A DNA stretch of 64,000 bases, from the NCBI RefSeq assembly GCF_001513785.1, contig NZ_LNQS01000010.1:62001-126000 (forward strand), in the 5' to 3' direction. The notes under the pieces were generated by a model. That model made no database searches. It saw nothing but the letters and a program-made list of their open reading frames with translations, and was not told the origin of the DNA. Made by a program: the position numbers and the translations under genes. Of the stretch, positions 1 through 9,238 are shown one piece after another. Source of the stretch: Rheinheimera sp. EpRS3 (GTDB lineage Bacteria > Pseudomonadota > Gammaproteobacteria > Enterobacterales > Alteromonadaceae). Position 1 is the stretch's first letter; every line of letters begins with the position of its first letter.

Positions 1-90
1 GGCAACAGCAGCCGACGAAAATACGCCTGAACTAACAACTAATGTCAGCCACAATAGCTGACGCTTTAACATGGTACTGATTACTTGCAT
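1..90 (-). CDS. Start of an exported protein, cut by the window edge
   Basis: Only the first 30 codons are in the window. Read on the minus strand from an ATG at 90, they give a positively charged start, a hydrophobic core (LLWLTLVV) and a small-residue end (SSAAVA), which is a textbook Sec signal peptide with probable cleavage after AVA. An AAAGGA ribosome site lies about 8 bases upstream (near 98-103), which favours this ATG over the one seven codons further in. The mature protein is outside the window, so its function cannot be told. It is transcribed away from the gene at 360. Confidence 0.6.
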   Translation of the reverse strand, partial: MQVISTMLKRQLLWLTLVVSSGVFSSAAVA

Positions 91-359
91 TGGTCTATCC
101 TTTATTTTTCATTGGTTTATGCAAGCCATCCGTGAGTGGGTAGCAGTGTGGTTAAGCCCACACCACTAAGTGTTATTGACAACAAGCTCCGTTAACACAC
201 CGCGAGCCTACGCCTTTAGCTGCAAAATTTATTGCCTATATACGCCAATTTTACAACTTAGCTACATTGGGAACAAAGTGTCTCATTGACCCGTTGCCAT
301 GCCGGATTTAGGCTTAGCAACACCTGAGTTAACACCAGACAACAGCAGGCAGAATAACA

Positions 360-860
360 ATGAAAAACCTGACCGAACATTTAAGCCAGTACGCTTTGTA
401 CCACCGCGACGAGCGCAATATTCTTACCCACTACGCCGGCATACCGCTAATAGTGGTGGCAGTATTTGCCCTGCTGTACTGGCCATTATTTACGCTGGCA
501 GGCATGGTTATTACACCGGCATTATTATTGTTTATTGGCAGTATGGTGTTTTACCTGCGGCTGGACTTGCGCTTTGGCCTGGTTATGTTTGTTTTTAGCG
601 GCATTAGCCTGCTGCTGGCGGCGAAACTGGCCGCCTTACCCTTCGGGCTTTGGCTTGGGAGTTCAATCGCCCTCTTTGTTGTCGGTTGGGTATTGCAGTT
701 TATTGGCCATTATTACGAAGGCAAAAAACCGGCCTTTGTCGACGACTTAGTGGGCTTACTGATTGGCCCATTATTTATTATGGCCGAACTGGGTTTTAAA
801 CTTGGCCTGCGCAAACCGCTGCAGCACCGCATTGAGCAAATTGCCGGTAAGACGCATTAA
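360..860 (+). CDS. DUF962 / Mpo1-like membrane protein
   Basis: This 166-residue protein has about four membrane segments. It carries the two family signatures of the Mpo1 (YGL010w) group: an N-terminal block with H15 and HYAGIP (residues 24-29), and a later GHYYEGKKPAF block near residue 115. The yeast member is an iron-dependent dioxygenase that shortens 2-hydroxy fatty acids, using conserved histidines. The corresponding histidines are present here, but the bacterial activity is an inference. The length is close to that of other bacterial family members. It stands alone with no obvious operon partner. Confidence 0.8.
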   Translation: MKNLTEHLSQYALYHRDERNILTHYAGIPLIVVAVFALLYWPLFTLAGMVITPALLLFIGSMVFYLRLDLRFGLVMFVFSGISLLLAAKLAALPFGLWLGSSIALFVVGWVLQFIGHYYEGKKPAFVDDLVGLLIGPLFIMAELGFKLGLRKPLQHRIEQIAGKTH

Positions 861-940
861 GTCAGTTGCTGTTCAGCGCGGCTGATTAAGCTGAGCAGCG
901 AAAATAAATTGTCGTAGCAGAGATCGGCTTGCTGTAAGTC

Positions 941-1013
941 AACCGTTGAAGGCATGGATGCCTGAGTCGAGCCCCCACGGAAGGGTTTACGGCGTGTTGA
1001 CGTGAGCAAGGCG
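941..1013. repeat. Intergenic repeat element, copy 1
   Basis: A 73-bp non-coding segment between the DUF962 gene and endA is repeated at 47047-47118. The conserved core reads TCGAGCCCCCA then GGGAAGGG or GGAAGGG then TTTACGGCGTGTT, and ends with a GTGAGYAAG block. Copy 1 contains a perfect hairpin, AGGCAT-GG-ATGCCT (949-962). A second inverted repeat, GTTGACG/CGTCAAC, spans 996-1027. Copy 2 keeps a hairpin at the first place with different bases. I recognise the general style of a dispersed palindromic element common in Alteromonadales intergenic regions, but cannot name a family. Confidence 0.65.
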
Positions 1014-1065
1014 AGCTCTGCGTCAACAGCTGCATGGCTGTTCTCACTGAAGTAAGTGGTAGTGA

Positions 1066-1806
1066 ATGAAGTTTTTATCCTGTTGTACCGGCAGCTTTTT
1101 GCTGCTGTTTTCTGTATTTGCTTTAGCTGCACCCGCCAATTTTGACCAGGCCAAACGTTTAGCCCAGCGCATTCACGCCCCTGAAGCAAAAAGCTTTTAT
1201 TGCGACTGCGACATTAGCTGGCAAGGCAAAAAAGGCATACCCGATTTAGCTGGCTGCGGTTACCAGGTGCGTAAAAATGGCCCGCGCGCTAACCGGATAG
1301 AGTGGGAGCACGTTATGCCGGCGCATCACTTTGGCCACCAGCGCCAGTGCTGGCAAGACAGCGGGCGCAAAAACTGCGTAAAAACCGACAGCGTATTTCG
1401 TGCCATGGAAGCCGACTTATACAATCTGGTACCAGCGATTGGCGAGGTAAACGGCGATCGCAGTAATTACCGCTTTGGCGTATTACCCTCTACTCCGGCA
1501 AAGCACGGCGCCTGCCCGGTTAAGGTAGATTTTAAACAACAGGTATTCGAGCCCGCCCCACCGGTGCGCGGCGATATAGCCCGTATCTACTTTTATATGG
1601 CCGACAAATACAACCTAAACCTGTCCCGCGCCCAGCAGCAGCTGTTTATCGCCTGGCACAAGCAAGACCCGGTAACGCCGCAAGAAATTGAGCTAAACCA
1701 GCGCATCCAGCAACATATGGGCCACGACAACCCCTTTGTCAGCGGCAAGCGCGAATGGAATTTAGGCTACAAGCCAACGGGCTATGGTTTAAAGGTCAGC
1801 CGGTAA
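1066..1806 (+). CDS. endA: Endonuclease I, secreted/periplasmic DNase
   Basis: A 246-residue member of the EndA/Dns/Vvn nuclease family, which cuts double-stranded DNA in the periplasm or outside the cell. A signal peptide ending near ALAA (residue 22) is followed by a cysteine-rich mature part. The active site is clear: EWEHVMPAHHFG at 79-90 with the catalytic E81/H82 pair, and the metal-binding asparagine in GEVNGDRSN (N129). The conserved RGDIARIYFYM block follows near 168. Eight or so cysteines suit the disulfides of the exported enzyme. The last 216 bases are duplicated in decayed form at 2540-2745. The ribosome site is weak. Confidence 0.93.
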   Translation: MKFLSCCTGSFLLLFSVFALAAPANFDQAKRLAQRIHAPEAKSFYCDCDISWQGKKGIPDLAGCGYQVRKNGPRANRIEWEHVMPAHHFGHQRQCWQDSGRKNCVKTDSVFRAMEADLYNLVPAIGEVNGDRSNYRFGVLPSTPAKHGACPVKVDFKQQVFEPAPPVRGDIARIYFYMADKYNLNLSRAQQQLFIAWHKQDPVTPQEIELNQRIQQHMGHDNPFVSGKREWNLGYKPTGYGLKVSR

Positions 1807-1986
1807 AGTGGCTGGTAACTTTTACCAGCTGCAAGCAATAGTTACCTTTACGGCACGGCCCCGCTGACAGCAGCTAATTTGTAACCTCATAATATAAATC
1901 ATGTTTTGTAAAAAATTCGCCACTGGCACTTTCTTTGCTCTATCTAGATGCATGAAAAAACCCACTTACCCATAAGGAAAGTTAAC

Positions 1987-2481
1987 ATGAGCGAAGTTAT
2001 TACAGGTTTATTTAAAAGTTCTTCGGCCGCCAGCAACGCTATTTTTCGTTTAGAAAGTGCCGGTGTTACCCACAATGATATTTCAGTTATTGCCAATGGT
2101 ACTCACTCTAAAGAAAATTTTGCCGTAGATGAGGGCACAAAAGCCACTGAGGGCGGAGTAATCGGTGCCGCGTCAACCGGCATTGTAGCGGCGGTGATCG
2201 CTGGCATGACCGCTGTCGGCGCAGTAGCAACCGGCGGTGCTGGCCTTGTTGTAGCAGGCCCCTTAGTTGCCGCGCTTGCCGCAGGTGGCGCAGGTGCCGC
2301 GGTTGGCGGTTCACTGGGTGCAATCATCGGTGCTTTTATTCCTGAGCATGAAATAAAGTACTATGAAGATGCCATTAAAGAAGGCTCTGTTCTGGTAGGT
2401 GTAAAATACACCAGCCATAACAAAGACAGAATCAAAGACATTTTGGAACAGGCCGGTGCAGAGAAGGTTGCCACAGCCTAG
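1987..2481 (+). CDS. General stress protein 17M-like / YflT-type protein with glycine-zipper core
   Basis: The protein is 164 residues from the ATG at 1987, chosen because AAGGAAAG lies at 1974-1981. An in-frame ATG at 1948 has no ribosome site. The N-terminus (VITGLFKSSSAASNAIFRLE, then a segment on dispersed SVIANG) matches the small alpha-beta domain of heat- and stress-induced YflT-like proteins. A long Gly/Ala-rich hydrophobic middle (residues about 45-115) resembles glycine-zipper membrane segments. The C-terminus (EGSVLVGVKYTSHN) closes the domain. The biochemical role of the family is unknown. The gene sits between the intact endA and a broken copy of its 3' end. Confidence 0.7.
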   Translation: MSEVITGLFKSSSAASNAIFRLESAGVTHNDISVIANGTHSKENFAVDEGTKATEGGVIGAASTGIVAAVIAGMTAVGAVATGGAGLVVAGPLVAALAAGGAGAAVGGSLGAIIGAFIPEHEIKYYEDAIKEGSVLVGVKYTSHNKDRIKDILEQAGAEKVATA

Positions 2482-2489
2482 TTAAACAA

Positions 2490-2522
2490 CAACGGAAAGA
2501 GACTTCAGTTCTCTTTTCGTTG
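2490..2522 (+). terminator. Hairpin terminator after the stress-protein gene
   Basis: A 13-bp stem (CAACGGAAAGAGA against TCTCTTTTCGTTG, with one G-T pair) surrounds a 7-base loop and begins 9 bases after the stop codon at 2481. There is no long T run after it, so efficiency is uncertain. Confidence 0.5.
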
Positions 2523-2539
2523 TCCTCTTCTGATATATT

Positions 2540-2745
2540 TTTATATGCCGACAAATACAACCTCAACCTGTCCCGTCCCCCGCAACAGCTGTTTATCGCC
2601 AGGCATAAGCAAAACACCACAAGAAATTGAGCTAAACCAGCGCATCCAGCAACATATGGGCCACGACAAACCCTTTGTCAGCGGCAAGCGCGAGAGGAAC
2701 TTAGGCTATAAGCCAACGGGCTATGGTTCAAAAGTCAGCCAATAA
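2540..2745 (+). pseudogene. Decayed duplicate of the endA 3' end
   Basis: About 206 bases match endA 1591-1806 closely, including the run encoding QEIELNQRIQQHMGHD and the final SGKRE..NLGYKPTGYG. A single-base deletion after the TATATG puts the start out of frame, and a short deletion further on restores it. There is no signal peptide, no active-site region and no ribosome site. The similarity continues a few bases past the stop codon (TGGCTGGTAA in both copies). It is therefore a remnant of a duplication, not a gene. Together with endA it forms direct repeats around the stress-protein gene. Confidence 0.85.
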
Positions 2746-2987
2746 TATGGCTGGTAAAACCACGATATAAGCCTGTAGATGCCTCTATTTAGTTTTTATC
2801 CACAACTTGCGAGCAGTAAACCCGCAAGTTACCTGCCTTGTTTTTAAACAAATTTAAAATGCTTGATTTAAAAACAACCAGCAGCCTAGACTAGGTGCAA
2901 TTTTAGAACTTCTTAGATCTGAGCCAATTTATTTGCGGGTTTAGAGCTTCTGTACAAGCATTTGTGTATCCATATGAAGGAGATGAA

Positions 2988-3434
2988 GTGTCAACTGAGA
3001 TAGAGCTGGAATTACATAAACAATTTAAGGCCGCACAAGAGAGGTACATTTATTTTTTGCTTGCAGTGTCAGTATCTGCCATCGGTTACGCAATCACTCA
3101 AATCAAAGTAGAGCCTTTCAACTTAAATCATATTGCTTTTGCTCTTTCAATAACTTTATGGTCACTCAGTTTTATATCAGGGTTAAAATTTGCTCAGCTG
3201 ACTGTCGATTCTACTTTTAAAAATATGATTTACCTTTTTCTTAAGCGTGAGCTTAAAAACTATCCCGAGCACACTGAGCTGATCTCTAAATACAAATCTG
3301 ATTTACTAAACAGTAGTCAAAACAGGATGAAGAAACTGGCTTTTTATGGCGGATTGCAGAGCATGCTGCTACTTCTAGGTGCTTTGTCATATATTTGCTG
3401 GCACGGATTACTGATATTGTCAGTAACTCCATAA
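2988..3434 (+). CDS. Small membrane protein of unknown family
   Basis: The protein has 148 residues from a GTG at 2988, preceded by AAGGAG at 2977-2982. The longer frame from GTG 2964 lacks a ribosome site. Three membrane segments are visible: about residues 19-38 (YIYFLLAVSVSAIGY), 46-66 and 118-145. Some 50 polar residues lie between the second and third. The start (STEIELELHKQFKAAQERY) is an amphipathic helix. The gene is richer in A+T than its neighbours and lies next to the endA remnant, which hints at foreign origin. I do not recognise the family and assign no function. Confidence 0.6.
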   Translation: MSTEIELELHKQFKAAQERYIYFLLAVSVSAIGYAITQIKVEPFNLNHIAFALSITLWSLSFISGLKFAQLTVDSTFKNMIYLFLKRELKNYPEHTELISKYKSDLLNSSQNRMKKLAFYGGLQSMLLLLGALSYICWHGLLILSVTP

Positions 3435-3681
3435 CCAAGCCAATAAAAGTTATGCAGTCGTTAAGCACGCTGAACTCTTATATTTACAACTGAGGGTTAG
3501 ATCCAATTGTTACGGTATCCGCAAGTTAACTATTAATGAAGCGATTGCCTGGAAAATCTCAGGGCCTCAAGAGGTCGAAGATCAAGAGATTGAGAATAAA
3601 TGGTGGTGAACCGGCAAACAGTGACCGCCATAACTAAAACCGTGAAACAACACCAAGCAGCAGTAGTCAGGAGACATGACA

Positions 3682-3918
3682 ATGGACAGTATTCACATTG
3701 ATGGTGTAGCGGTAACACCAGCGGCGTTGCGGATATACGAAGAACTAATAGACATAGAGTTACTGCATGTCGAAGAAAACACGGTATTTCCAAAAAAGGC
3801 TAACACCCTGAGCTATGCCTTTGCCAAAGACGGTATTGCCATGGGTTACTATAAAATACTGTCTGCAAAAGCCTCTGAAGTGGAAGGGCTGACATTATTT
3901 ACGCTGCATAAACAGTAA
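3682..3918 (+). CDS. Small hypothetical protein
   Basis: This is a 78-residue soluble protein. The ATG at 3682 is preferred over that at 3676 because AGGAG at 3669-3673 is 8 bases from it but only 2 from the other. The sequence has an acidic helix (IYEELIDIELLHVEE) and a strand-rich end (GYYKILSAKASEVEGLTLF). There is no signal, membrane segment or motif that I recognise. The region on both sides lacks clear genes, so this may be a small orphan gene. Confidence 0.4.
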   Translation: MDSIHIDGVAVTPAALRIYEELIDIELLHVEENTVFPKKANTLSYAFAKDGIAMGYYKILSAKASEVEGLTLFTLHKQ

Positions 3919-4087
3919 TAAAACCTGAAATTTCTTCTATGGTTTGTCGGATTACGCACTGGCTGGAGGACGTTGTAGTCGGCGCCATATTGACAGTACT
4001 CTGCGCCACATATAAGTTTGCCATCCACCAACACATTACCCTGACGCTTATAAACGCCCCGCAACGACTTAGAAAATGGACTCCTGT

Positions 4088-4693
4088 ATGCGCTACTGGC
4101 AAATCTTCGTTCTGCCCCTTGTTACTATCCTCGCCGCTTGCAGCGATAATAATGCCCGTATGCACCAACAACTGTGCAGTGCAGAATACCGCTACAACAC
4201 CGAAGGGGCAGATGCAGCCATCGCCGCCATGCGTGAAGTTGGCAACGACCGCGAGTATGTTGTAGGCAACAATGTTGCGCGGTTTTTAATTCTGCGCGGT
4301 GCTAAAACTCAAAGCATTAATGACTTTGATAAAGCCAATGCCATACTGGACGCGATGGAGCCGCTGCCTGATGATCCGGAGCAAGTTACTGCCCGCTACA
4401 TTAGTGTGCTTCGGTTTCTGGCCACAGCCAACGGCAGCAGCGATAATGGTGCCCGCGAGGAATTGACACAGTATTGTAGCGGGTCGGCTGAACCGGAAGC
4501 TGAGTGCCTGCACGCAAATATAATGGAGATCTTTCAGATACTCGGCACCAGCAATGGCACAACAAACAAGTCGTCTCAGGATTTGGCGAACCTCTTCAAC
4601 CAAACCTATAGTGCTGTGTTTAATGACCCAAGCCTGGACGTGCAGCTGGATTATTCCCGCTCAGTAGTTACCAGTTGCGGCAGCCATGAGTAA
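4088..4693 (+). CDS. Putative lipoprotein, unknown function
   Basis: Counted from the ATG at 4088 (MRYWQIF), the 201-residue protein has a lipoprotein signal ending in LAAC with the lipidated cysteine at 18. An upstream in-frame ATG at 4076 would add four residues before an otherwise normal signal. Residue 19 is serine and 20 aspartate, so the usual +2 aspartate inner-membrane signal is not strictly present. The mature part is helical, with alternating hydrophobic and polar residues (AAIAAMREVGND, FDKANAILDAME) like a small tetratricopeptide-type helical repeat, and has several cysteines. No family is recognised. Confidence 0.6.
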   Translation: MRYWQIFVLPLVTILAACSDNNARMHQQLCSAEYRYNTEGADAAIAAMREVGNDREYVVGNNVARFLILRGAKTQSINDFDKANAILDAMEPLPDDPEQVTARYISVLRFLATANGSSDNGAREELTQYCSGSAEPEAECLHANIMEIFQILGTSNGTTNKSSQDLANLFNQTYSAVFNDPSLDVQLDYSRSVVTSCGSHE

Positions 4694-4764
4694 CGCCCTT
4701 TTCTGGCTACGTTAGCGGCCGGTCTGTTCTCGATCAATAAGCAACTAAGCCAGAGGAGCCTGTA

Positions 4765-5190
4765 ATGAAAACGCCCGGTTACATTACCGCTGACCAGCCA
4801 CCCACTGCGTCTGAATATATCGCCCTGCGTTGCAAAGTGGGCTGGGACAGCGTTGAGCTTAGCACTGCGCAAAACAGCCTGAATAGCTCACTGTTCAACA
4901 CCACCGTGCGGCTTGATGGCCAGCTTATTGGTATGGCGCGTGTTGTGGGTGATGGCTTTATGTATTTTTATATTCAGGACGTGATTGTTGACCCTGACTA
5001 TCAGGGCCTTGGTATCGGCCATATGCTTATGGCCAGAGTAGAAGCCTATTTGGCCAGCGCCTGCACAAACGGTGCTACCGTTGGGCTATTGGCTGCCAAA
5101 GGCAAAGAGCCATTTTACCGCCGCTACGGTTTTATTGAGCGCGATGGCGAGACACTGGGTAAAGGTATGTGCCGTTTTGTAGGCGAATAA
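4765..5190 (+). CDS. GNAT family N-acetyltransferase
   Basis: A 141-residue single-domain acetyltransferase that should transfer acetyl from acetyl-CoA to an amine. The acetyl-CoA loop is plain in the middle (IVDPDYQGLGIGHMLM, with Q-x-x-G-x-G), preceded by the beta strand YFYIQDV. The closing motif FYRRYGFIER is typical of the superfamily. A good AGAGGAG ribosome site lies 6 bases before the ATG. The substrate cannot be told from sequence. It is convergent with the chemotaxis receptor gene, with a shared hairpin terminator between them. Confidence 0.85.
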   Translation: MKTPGYITADQPPTASEYIALRCKVGWDSVELSTAQNSLNSSLFNTTVRLDGQLIGMARVVGDGFMYFYIQDVIVDPDYQGLGIGHMLMARVEAYLASACTNGATVGLLAAKGKEPFYRRYGFIERDGETLGKGMCRFVGE

Positions 5191-5216
5191 CACAAGAGAC
5201 AGCCTGCTTTAAATTT

Positions 5217-5260
5217 AAATGCCCCCGTTAACTCCTTGCAAAGAGTAAAGAGGGGCATTT
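5217..5260. terminator. Hairpin between convergent genes
   Basis: A perfect 9-bp outer stem AAATGCCCC/GGGGCATTT encloses an inner ACTC/GAGT pairing. It sits midway between the stop codons at 5190 and 5292 and has T-rich flanks on both strands, so it probably ends both transcripts. Confidence 0.6.
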
Positions 5261-5291
5261 AGCTATGCTGACACAGAGTTTTTATTAAACC

Positions 5292-7184
5292 CTACAATTT
5301 AAAGCGGCCTACTTCCTGCTGCAGTGACGCGGCAAGGTTTGCCAGTTCCTGCGCTTGTGCTTTGGCAGCCTGGGCTTCAGTTGATAAACTTTCTGATACA
5401 GTCCGGATAGATTCTGTGTTGCGGTTAATTTCACTGGTAACCGATGTTTGCTCTTCGGCTGCGGTGGCTATTTGAATCGCCATACCAGAAATTTCGTGAA
5501 TGGCCTGGCTGATTTTTACCAAACTCTCACTGGCTGAGTGGGCGTCACTTACGCTGGTTTCTGCCATTTGGTGGCTTTGCGTCATCGACTTCACCGCTTT
5601 GGCTGCAGTTTGTTGCAGGGTTTCAATCATGGTTTGAATTTCTTGTGTTGATGAGTGCGTCCGCTGCGACAGCACCCGTACTTCATCGGCTACCACGGCA
5701 AAGCCCCGCCCTTGATCACCGGCGCGAGCAGCTTCAATAGCTGCGTTTAATGCCAATAAGTTGGTTTGCTCAGCAATGCCACTGATGGTAGATAAAATAC
5801 TGCTGATTTTTTGCGAATGGGCGTTTAATTCACCAATAATGGTACTGGCTGTTTCTACTTCATGGGCCAGATCGCGAATAGAAGTCTGGCTTTTTGTTAC
5901 TTGCTGTTTGCCGTGTTCAGACAAGCCTACCGCATCTTGTGCCGTTTGCGCCGTATGATCGGCATTGCCGGCAATTTCCTCAGTGGCGGCAGCCATTTCA
6001 GTAACAGCAGTGGCCACCATGGTGACTTCATCTTGTTGTACTTCAATGCGCTGGCTGGTTTGCATGGCAGAGTTACTGCTGCTTTTTGCCTGAATTTCCA
6101 ATTGGCCGGCAATATCGTGCATGCGTGAAATCATGCCGTGTAAACGCGAAACAAAACGGTTAAAACCAGAGGCGAGTATGCCAATTTCATCGTGCTGGCT
6201 GGCCGTTTTAATGCTAACAGTCAGGTCGCCTTCACCTTCGGCAATATTATTAAGCGCCTGGGCAACACGCTCTAAATCGCGGAACTGCAGTTTGAAAATC
6301 GCAATAAGAATAATGCCGAACAATATCATTAAGGCACCGCCGGCGAATGACATAATCCAGGCCAAACCGGTAGATTGCGCCATAATCTCCTGCTTACCCA
6401 TAACAAAAATTAAGGCCCAATCGGTGTGTGGAATAGCAGTGGTGTAAACCAATTTGGTGGCACCATCCAGAGTGTGCTCTGTCAGCGTGGCGGTACCCAT
6501 AGTTTGGGCTAACCACGGCAGCGTAAAGCTGCTGTCTATGTCGGTAATTTGTTTTTCATTCAGTACTTTGTCGGGGTGGCTGATAATCAGGCCAGTTTTT
6601 TGCACCATAATGCCATAACCGTCGCCGGGTACTTTCAGCTTTAAAACGGCATCGGTTAACTGTTCAATAGTGAGGTTGGCTGCAACGACACCATGCAGCC
6701 GGCCGGAAACCATCACCGGTTCGGCAATGGTAACAACTTGTTTTTTTAGCGATGAACTAATGTAAGGCGCGGTAATGGCAATAGTGCCTGCGGCTTTTGC
6801 ATCCAGATACCAGGGCCGGGTGCGCGGGTCCAGGTTGGCGTTGTCCAGTGCTGCGTCCTGGTACATCATTACTCCTGCTTCACTACCAAAAAAGGTAGAG
6901 CCAAACCGGGCTGCATTTTGAGTTTGCAGTAAATGCAGCCGCACATTTACTTCCGGGTCCGCTTCAATGATTGATTTCAAACTGCTGATGTTACTTTTTT
7001 TGTCTTCCATCCACTGCCCTACACCACCGGCAAAGGTAATGGCCAGTTGGTCTATTTTTTCCTGGGTGTCGGTCAAGGCATGATGGCGGATAAAGTAGGT
7101 CGTAAGGCTAACCAGTGTAATCACGGTAACCAAAACAGCGGCTAAGCTGCTAAATAACAGCCGCATTTTTAGCGTAGAGTGCAT
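5292..7184 (-). CDS. Methyl-accepting chemotaxis protein, dCache type
   Basis: The receptor has 630 residues from the ATG at 7184, which has AAGGAAA upstream; a longer frame to 7214 lacks one. The order is: membrane segment at about 5-27, periplasmic dCache sensor (about 35-265, with [12 protein letters not shown] and the second lobe [11 protein letters not shown]), second membrane segment (about 275-297), HAMP linker, then the signalling domain. The invariant hairpin tip is present ([36 protein letters not shown]). There is no C-terminal NWETF-like tether, so adaptation enzymes would be recruited otherwise. The DPRxRPWY motif is usual in amino-acid-binding dCache domains, but the ligand is unknown. 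No che genes are nearby. Confidence 0.93.
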   Translation of the reverse strand: MHSTLKMRLLFSSLAAVLVTVITLVSLTTYFIRHHALTDTQEKIDQLAITFAGGVGQWMEDKKSNISSLKSIIEADPEVNVRLHLLQTQNAARFGSTFFGSEAGVMMYQDAALDNANLDPRTRPWYLDAKAAGTIAITAPYISSSLKKQVVTIAEPVMVSGRLHGVVAANLTIEQLTDAVLKLKVPGDGYGIMVQKTGLIISHPDKVLNEKQITDIDSSFTLPWLAQTMGTATLTEHTLDGATKLVYTTAIPHTDWALIFVMGKQEIMAQSTGLAWIMSFAGGALMILFGIILIAIFKLQFRDLERVAQALNNIAEGEGDLTVSIKTASQHDEIGILASGFNRFVSRLHGMISRMHDIAGQLEIQAKSSSNSAMQTSQRIEVQQDEVTMVATAVTEMAAATEEIAGNADHTAQTAQDAVGLSEHGKQQVTKSQTSIRDLAHEVETASTIIGELNAHSQKISSILSTISGIAEQTNLLALNAAIEAARAGDQGRGFAVVADEVRVLSQRTHSSTQEIQTMIETLQQTAAKAVKSMTQSHQMAETSVSDAHSASESLVKISQAIHEISGMAIQIATAAEEQTSVTSEINRNTESIRTVSESLSTEAQAAKAQAQELANLAASLQQEVGRFKL

Positions 7185-7441
7185 GAAGATTTCCTTGTGC
7201 TGTAGCTCTGACAAGCATTAGGACAGAATGAGTACTGCAAGTATAGATTAATTTAAAAAACAACGAGCTGGGCAAAGGCTGTGTTGTGCTTGTCTCAACT
7301 GTTGTTAGTACAAAGATACCGCAGTTTGTTTCACTATTGCTAAAAACTGCCAACGGTTAAAGCCAAACTGATAATCATACTAAACCAATTGAGATACTAA
7401 GGCAGAATTCATGACTGTAGTGGCCAATAGCTGCACAAAGC

Positions 7442-9238
7442 TTATCTTGCACTGGCGATTAACGGTTTTGTGTCTATGGTGTCGGTTTGAGTTAGTTGAT
7501 TTGCCATAAGATGGAAATACAATCCGTGTTGCTGTTGCATAAGTTCTGTATGTGAGCCTTGCTGTACTACACAGCCGTCTGATAACACCAGAATACGGTC
7601 AGCCTCGACGATAGTGGAATAACGATGAGCAATAATAAATGTAGTACGACCTGCCATCAGAGTGCTTAACGCTTGCTGTACCTTGGCTTCACTGGCTGAG
7701 TCGAGTGCGCTTGTTGCTTCGTCCAGGATCAGTATTTTCGGATCCCGCAGTAATGCTCTGGCAATAGCAATACGTTGCTTCTGACCGCCGGATAGCTGAA
7801 CTCCACGATCGCCCACCACTGTTTGGTAGCCCGCAGCAAAACTTTGAATAAACTCATCCGCATTGGCCAGCTTTGCCGCTCTTATCACATCGTCTGAGCT
7901 AACATCTTTGCCCGCTACGGCAAAGGCTATGTTTTCAAAGATAGTACCAGAAAATAATGATGGCTCCTGTTCAACGATAGCAATGTTTTCACGCAGATGG
8001 CTGACATTCTCAGGCTGCATACTAATGTTGTCAAAACTAATCCGGCCTTTATCAGCCATATAAAAGCCTAGGATCATACTAGCAATTGTCGACTTACCCG
8101 CGCCGGATGAGCCAACCAACGCCACTATCTCACCTGCAATGACGTTGAAACTGACTCGGTTCAGCGCGAGCTGGGTTGAGCGCTCCGGGTAAGAAAACGA
8201 CACATTATCAAAGCTGATATTACCCGTTAATGCAGGGTGTGTTGCGCTTTGCGGTTCATCTGATGGCGCACTGGCAATAATCTCAAAAACTCTGTCAGTA
8301 GCACCTATAGTGCGCATCCACTCCGTCCAGAAGTCACCAATAGCCGCCGCTGCATTGGTTACCATAGCAGCGTAAATAATAAAACTGGTTAACTCACCAA
8401 TAGAAAGACTACCACTACTAATCAACGTAGCACCAAACCACAACGTAATCAGCAAAGCCATGTAGGTCAGAAAAGACGTGATGCCATGAAAATAAGCAAA
8501 AAATCTGACACAGGCTACAGATACTTGTAATGCGCTATTCGTTGCAGACGCATAAGCTTTTTTCGCCGAAGCCTGCTGATTAAAAGCATGCACTAAACGT
8601 ATGTTGGTAAAATGCTCATGAGCCACTTTGCCACACAAAGCTTGCTGTTGCTGCACGGCCGTAGCCCGTTGCGTGATCCGCCTACCCACCCAGCGTCCCA
8701 GATATAAACTCAGCGGTACAAACACAACTAACATTACACTTAGTGCTGGAGAAATCAGCAGCAGCATGATGACGCCGCCGACAAATGTCAGCGCCGCCCT
8801 TAATGAAATAGCCAGCCCCATGGTTAGGGTATCATGCAGTATTTCTACATCAGCTGATAGCCGGTTGGTTAATTCACCCACATTGTGTTTGTCATAAAAC
8901 CTTATTGGTTGTCTCAGTATTGCATTGTATACCAATTGCCTGATCTTACTAACAACCATGTAACCTGTTGATTCAAAACAGTAGTATCGCATCGCCGTTG
9001 CCACAGCTTGCACAGATAACAGCACTAACATGGCGATAGCAAAAGTGCTATACCAACTGCTGTCTTGCTGCAGCTGAATATTATCAATGAAATATGCCAG
9101 CGCTTTAGGGTAACTTAGCTGAATGACAACAGTCAGCAGCATGATCAGCAAGCCCAGCGCTAACCGCCGACCGAACCCCTGCAGCAACGCAAAGCGCTGA
9201 TAATGCTGATTCAGTGAACCGGCTTGATGGCCGTTCAA
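7442..9238 (-). CDS. ABC exporter (fused permease-ATPase) of the RiPP operon
   Basis: A 598-residue half transporter with a six-helix export domain (about 25-315) and a nucleotide-binding domain (about 345-575). It has Walker A GSSGAGKST, Q-loop VEQEPSLFSGT, signature LSGGQKQRIAIARAL, Walker B ILILDEATSALD and H-loop IIAHRYST. There is no C39 peptidase domain at the N-terminus, so leader cleavage must be done elsewhere. The start is a TTG at 9238 whose TTGA overlaps the stop of the upstream thioredoxin-like gene, with AGGAG 7 bases away. As last gene of the operon it probably exports the modified peptide as a homodimer. Confidence 0.9.
   Translation of the reverse strand: MNGHQAGSLNQHYQRFALLQGFGRRLALGLLIMLLTVVIQLSYPKALAYFIDNIQLQQDSSWYSTFAIAMLVLLSVQAVATAMRYYCFESTGYMVVSKIRQLVYNAILRQPIRFYDKHNVGELTNRLSADVEILHDTLTMGLAISLRAALTFVGGVIMLLLISPALSVMLVVFVPLSLYLGRWVGRRITQRATAVQQQQALCGKVAHEHFTNIRLVHAFNQQASAKKAYASATNSALQVSVACVRFFAYFHGITSFLTYMALLITLWFGATLISSGSLSIGELTSFIIYAAMVTNAAAAIGDFWTEWMRTIGATDRVFEIIASAPSDEPQSATHPALTGNISFDNVSFSYPERSTQLALNRVSFNVIAGEIVALVGSSGAGKSTIASMILGFYMADKGRISFDNISMQPENVSHLRENIAIVEQEPSLFSGTIFENIAFAVAGKDVSSDDVIRAAKLANADEFIQSFAAGYQTVVGDRGVQLSGGQKQRIAIARALLRDPKILILDEATSALDSASEAKVQQALSTLMAGRTTFIIAHRYSTIVEADRILVLSDGCVVQQGSHTELMQQQHGLYFHLMANQLTQTDTIDTKPLIASAR

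Noticed and set aside
146-163. Palindrome GTGTGG-TTAAGC-CCACAC in the gap before the DUF962 gene
   Set aside because: It has no T run and no gene ending just before it, so I cannot call a terminator or an operator.
3430-3480. ATAACC and GTTATGC sequences that recall attC ends
   Set aside because: The spacing is only about 25 bases and no arms pair, so it is not an attC site.
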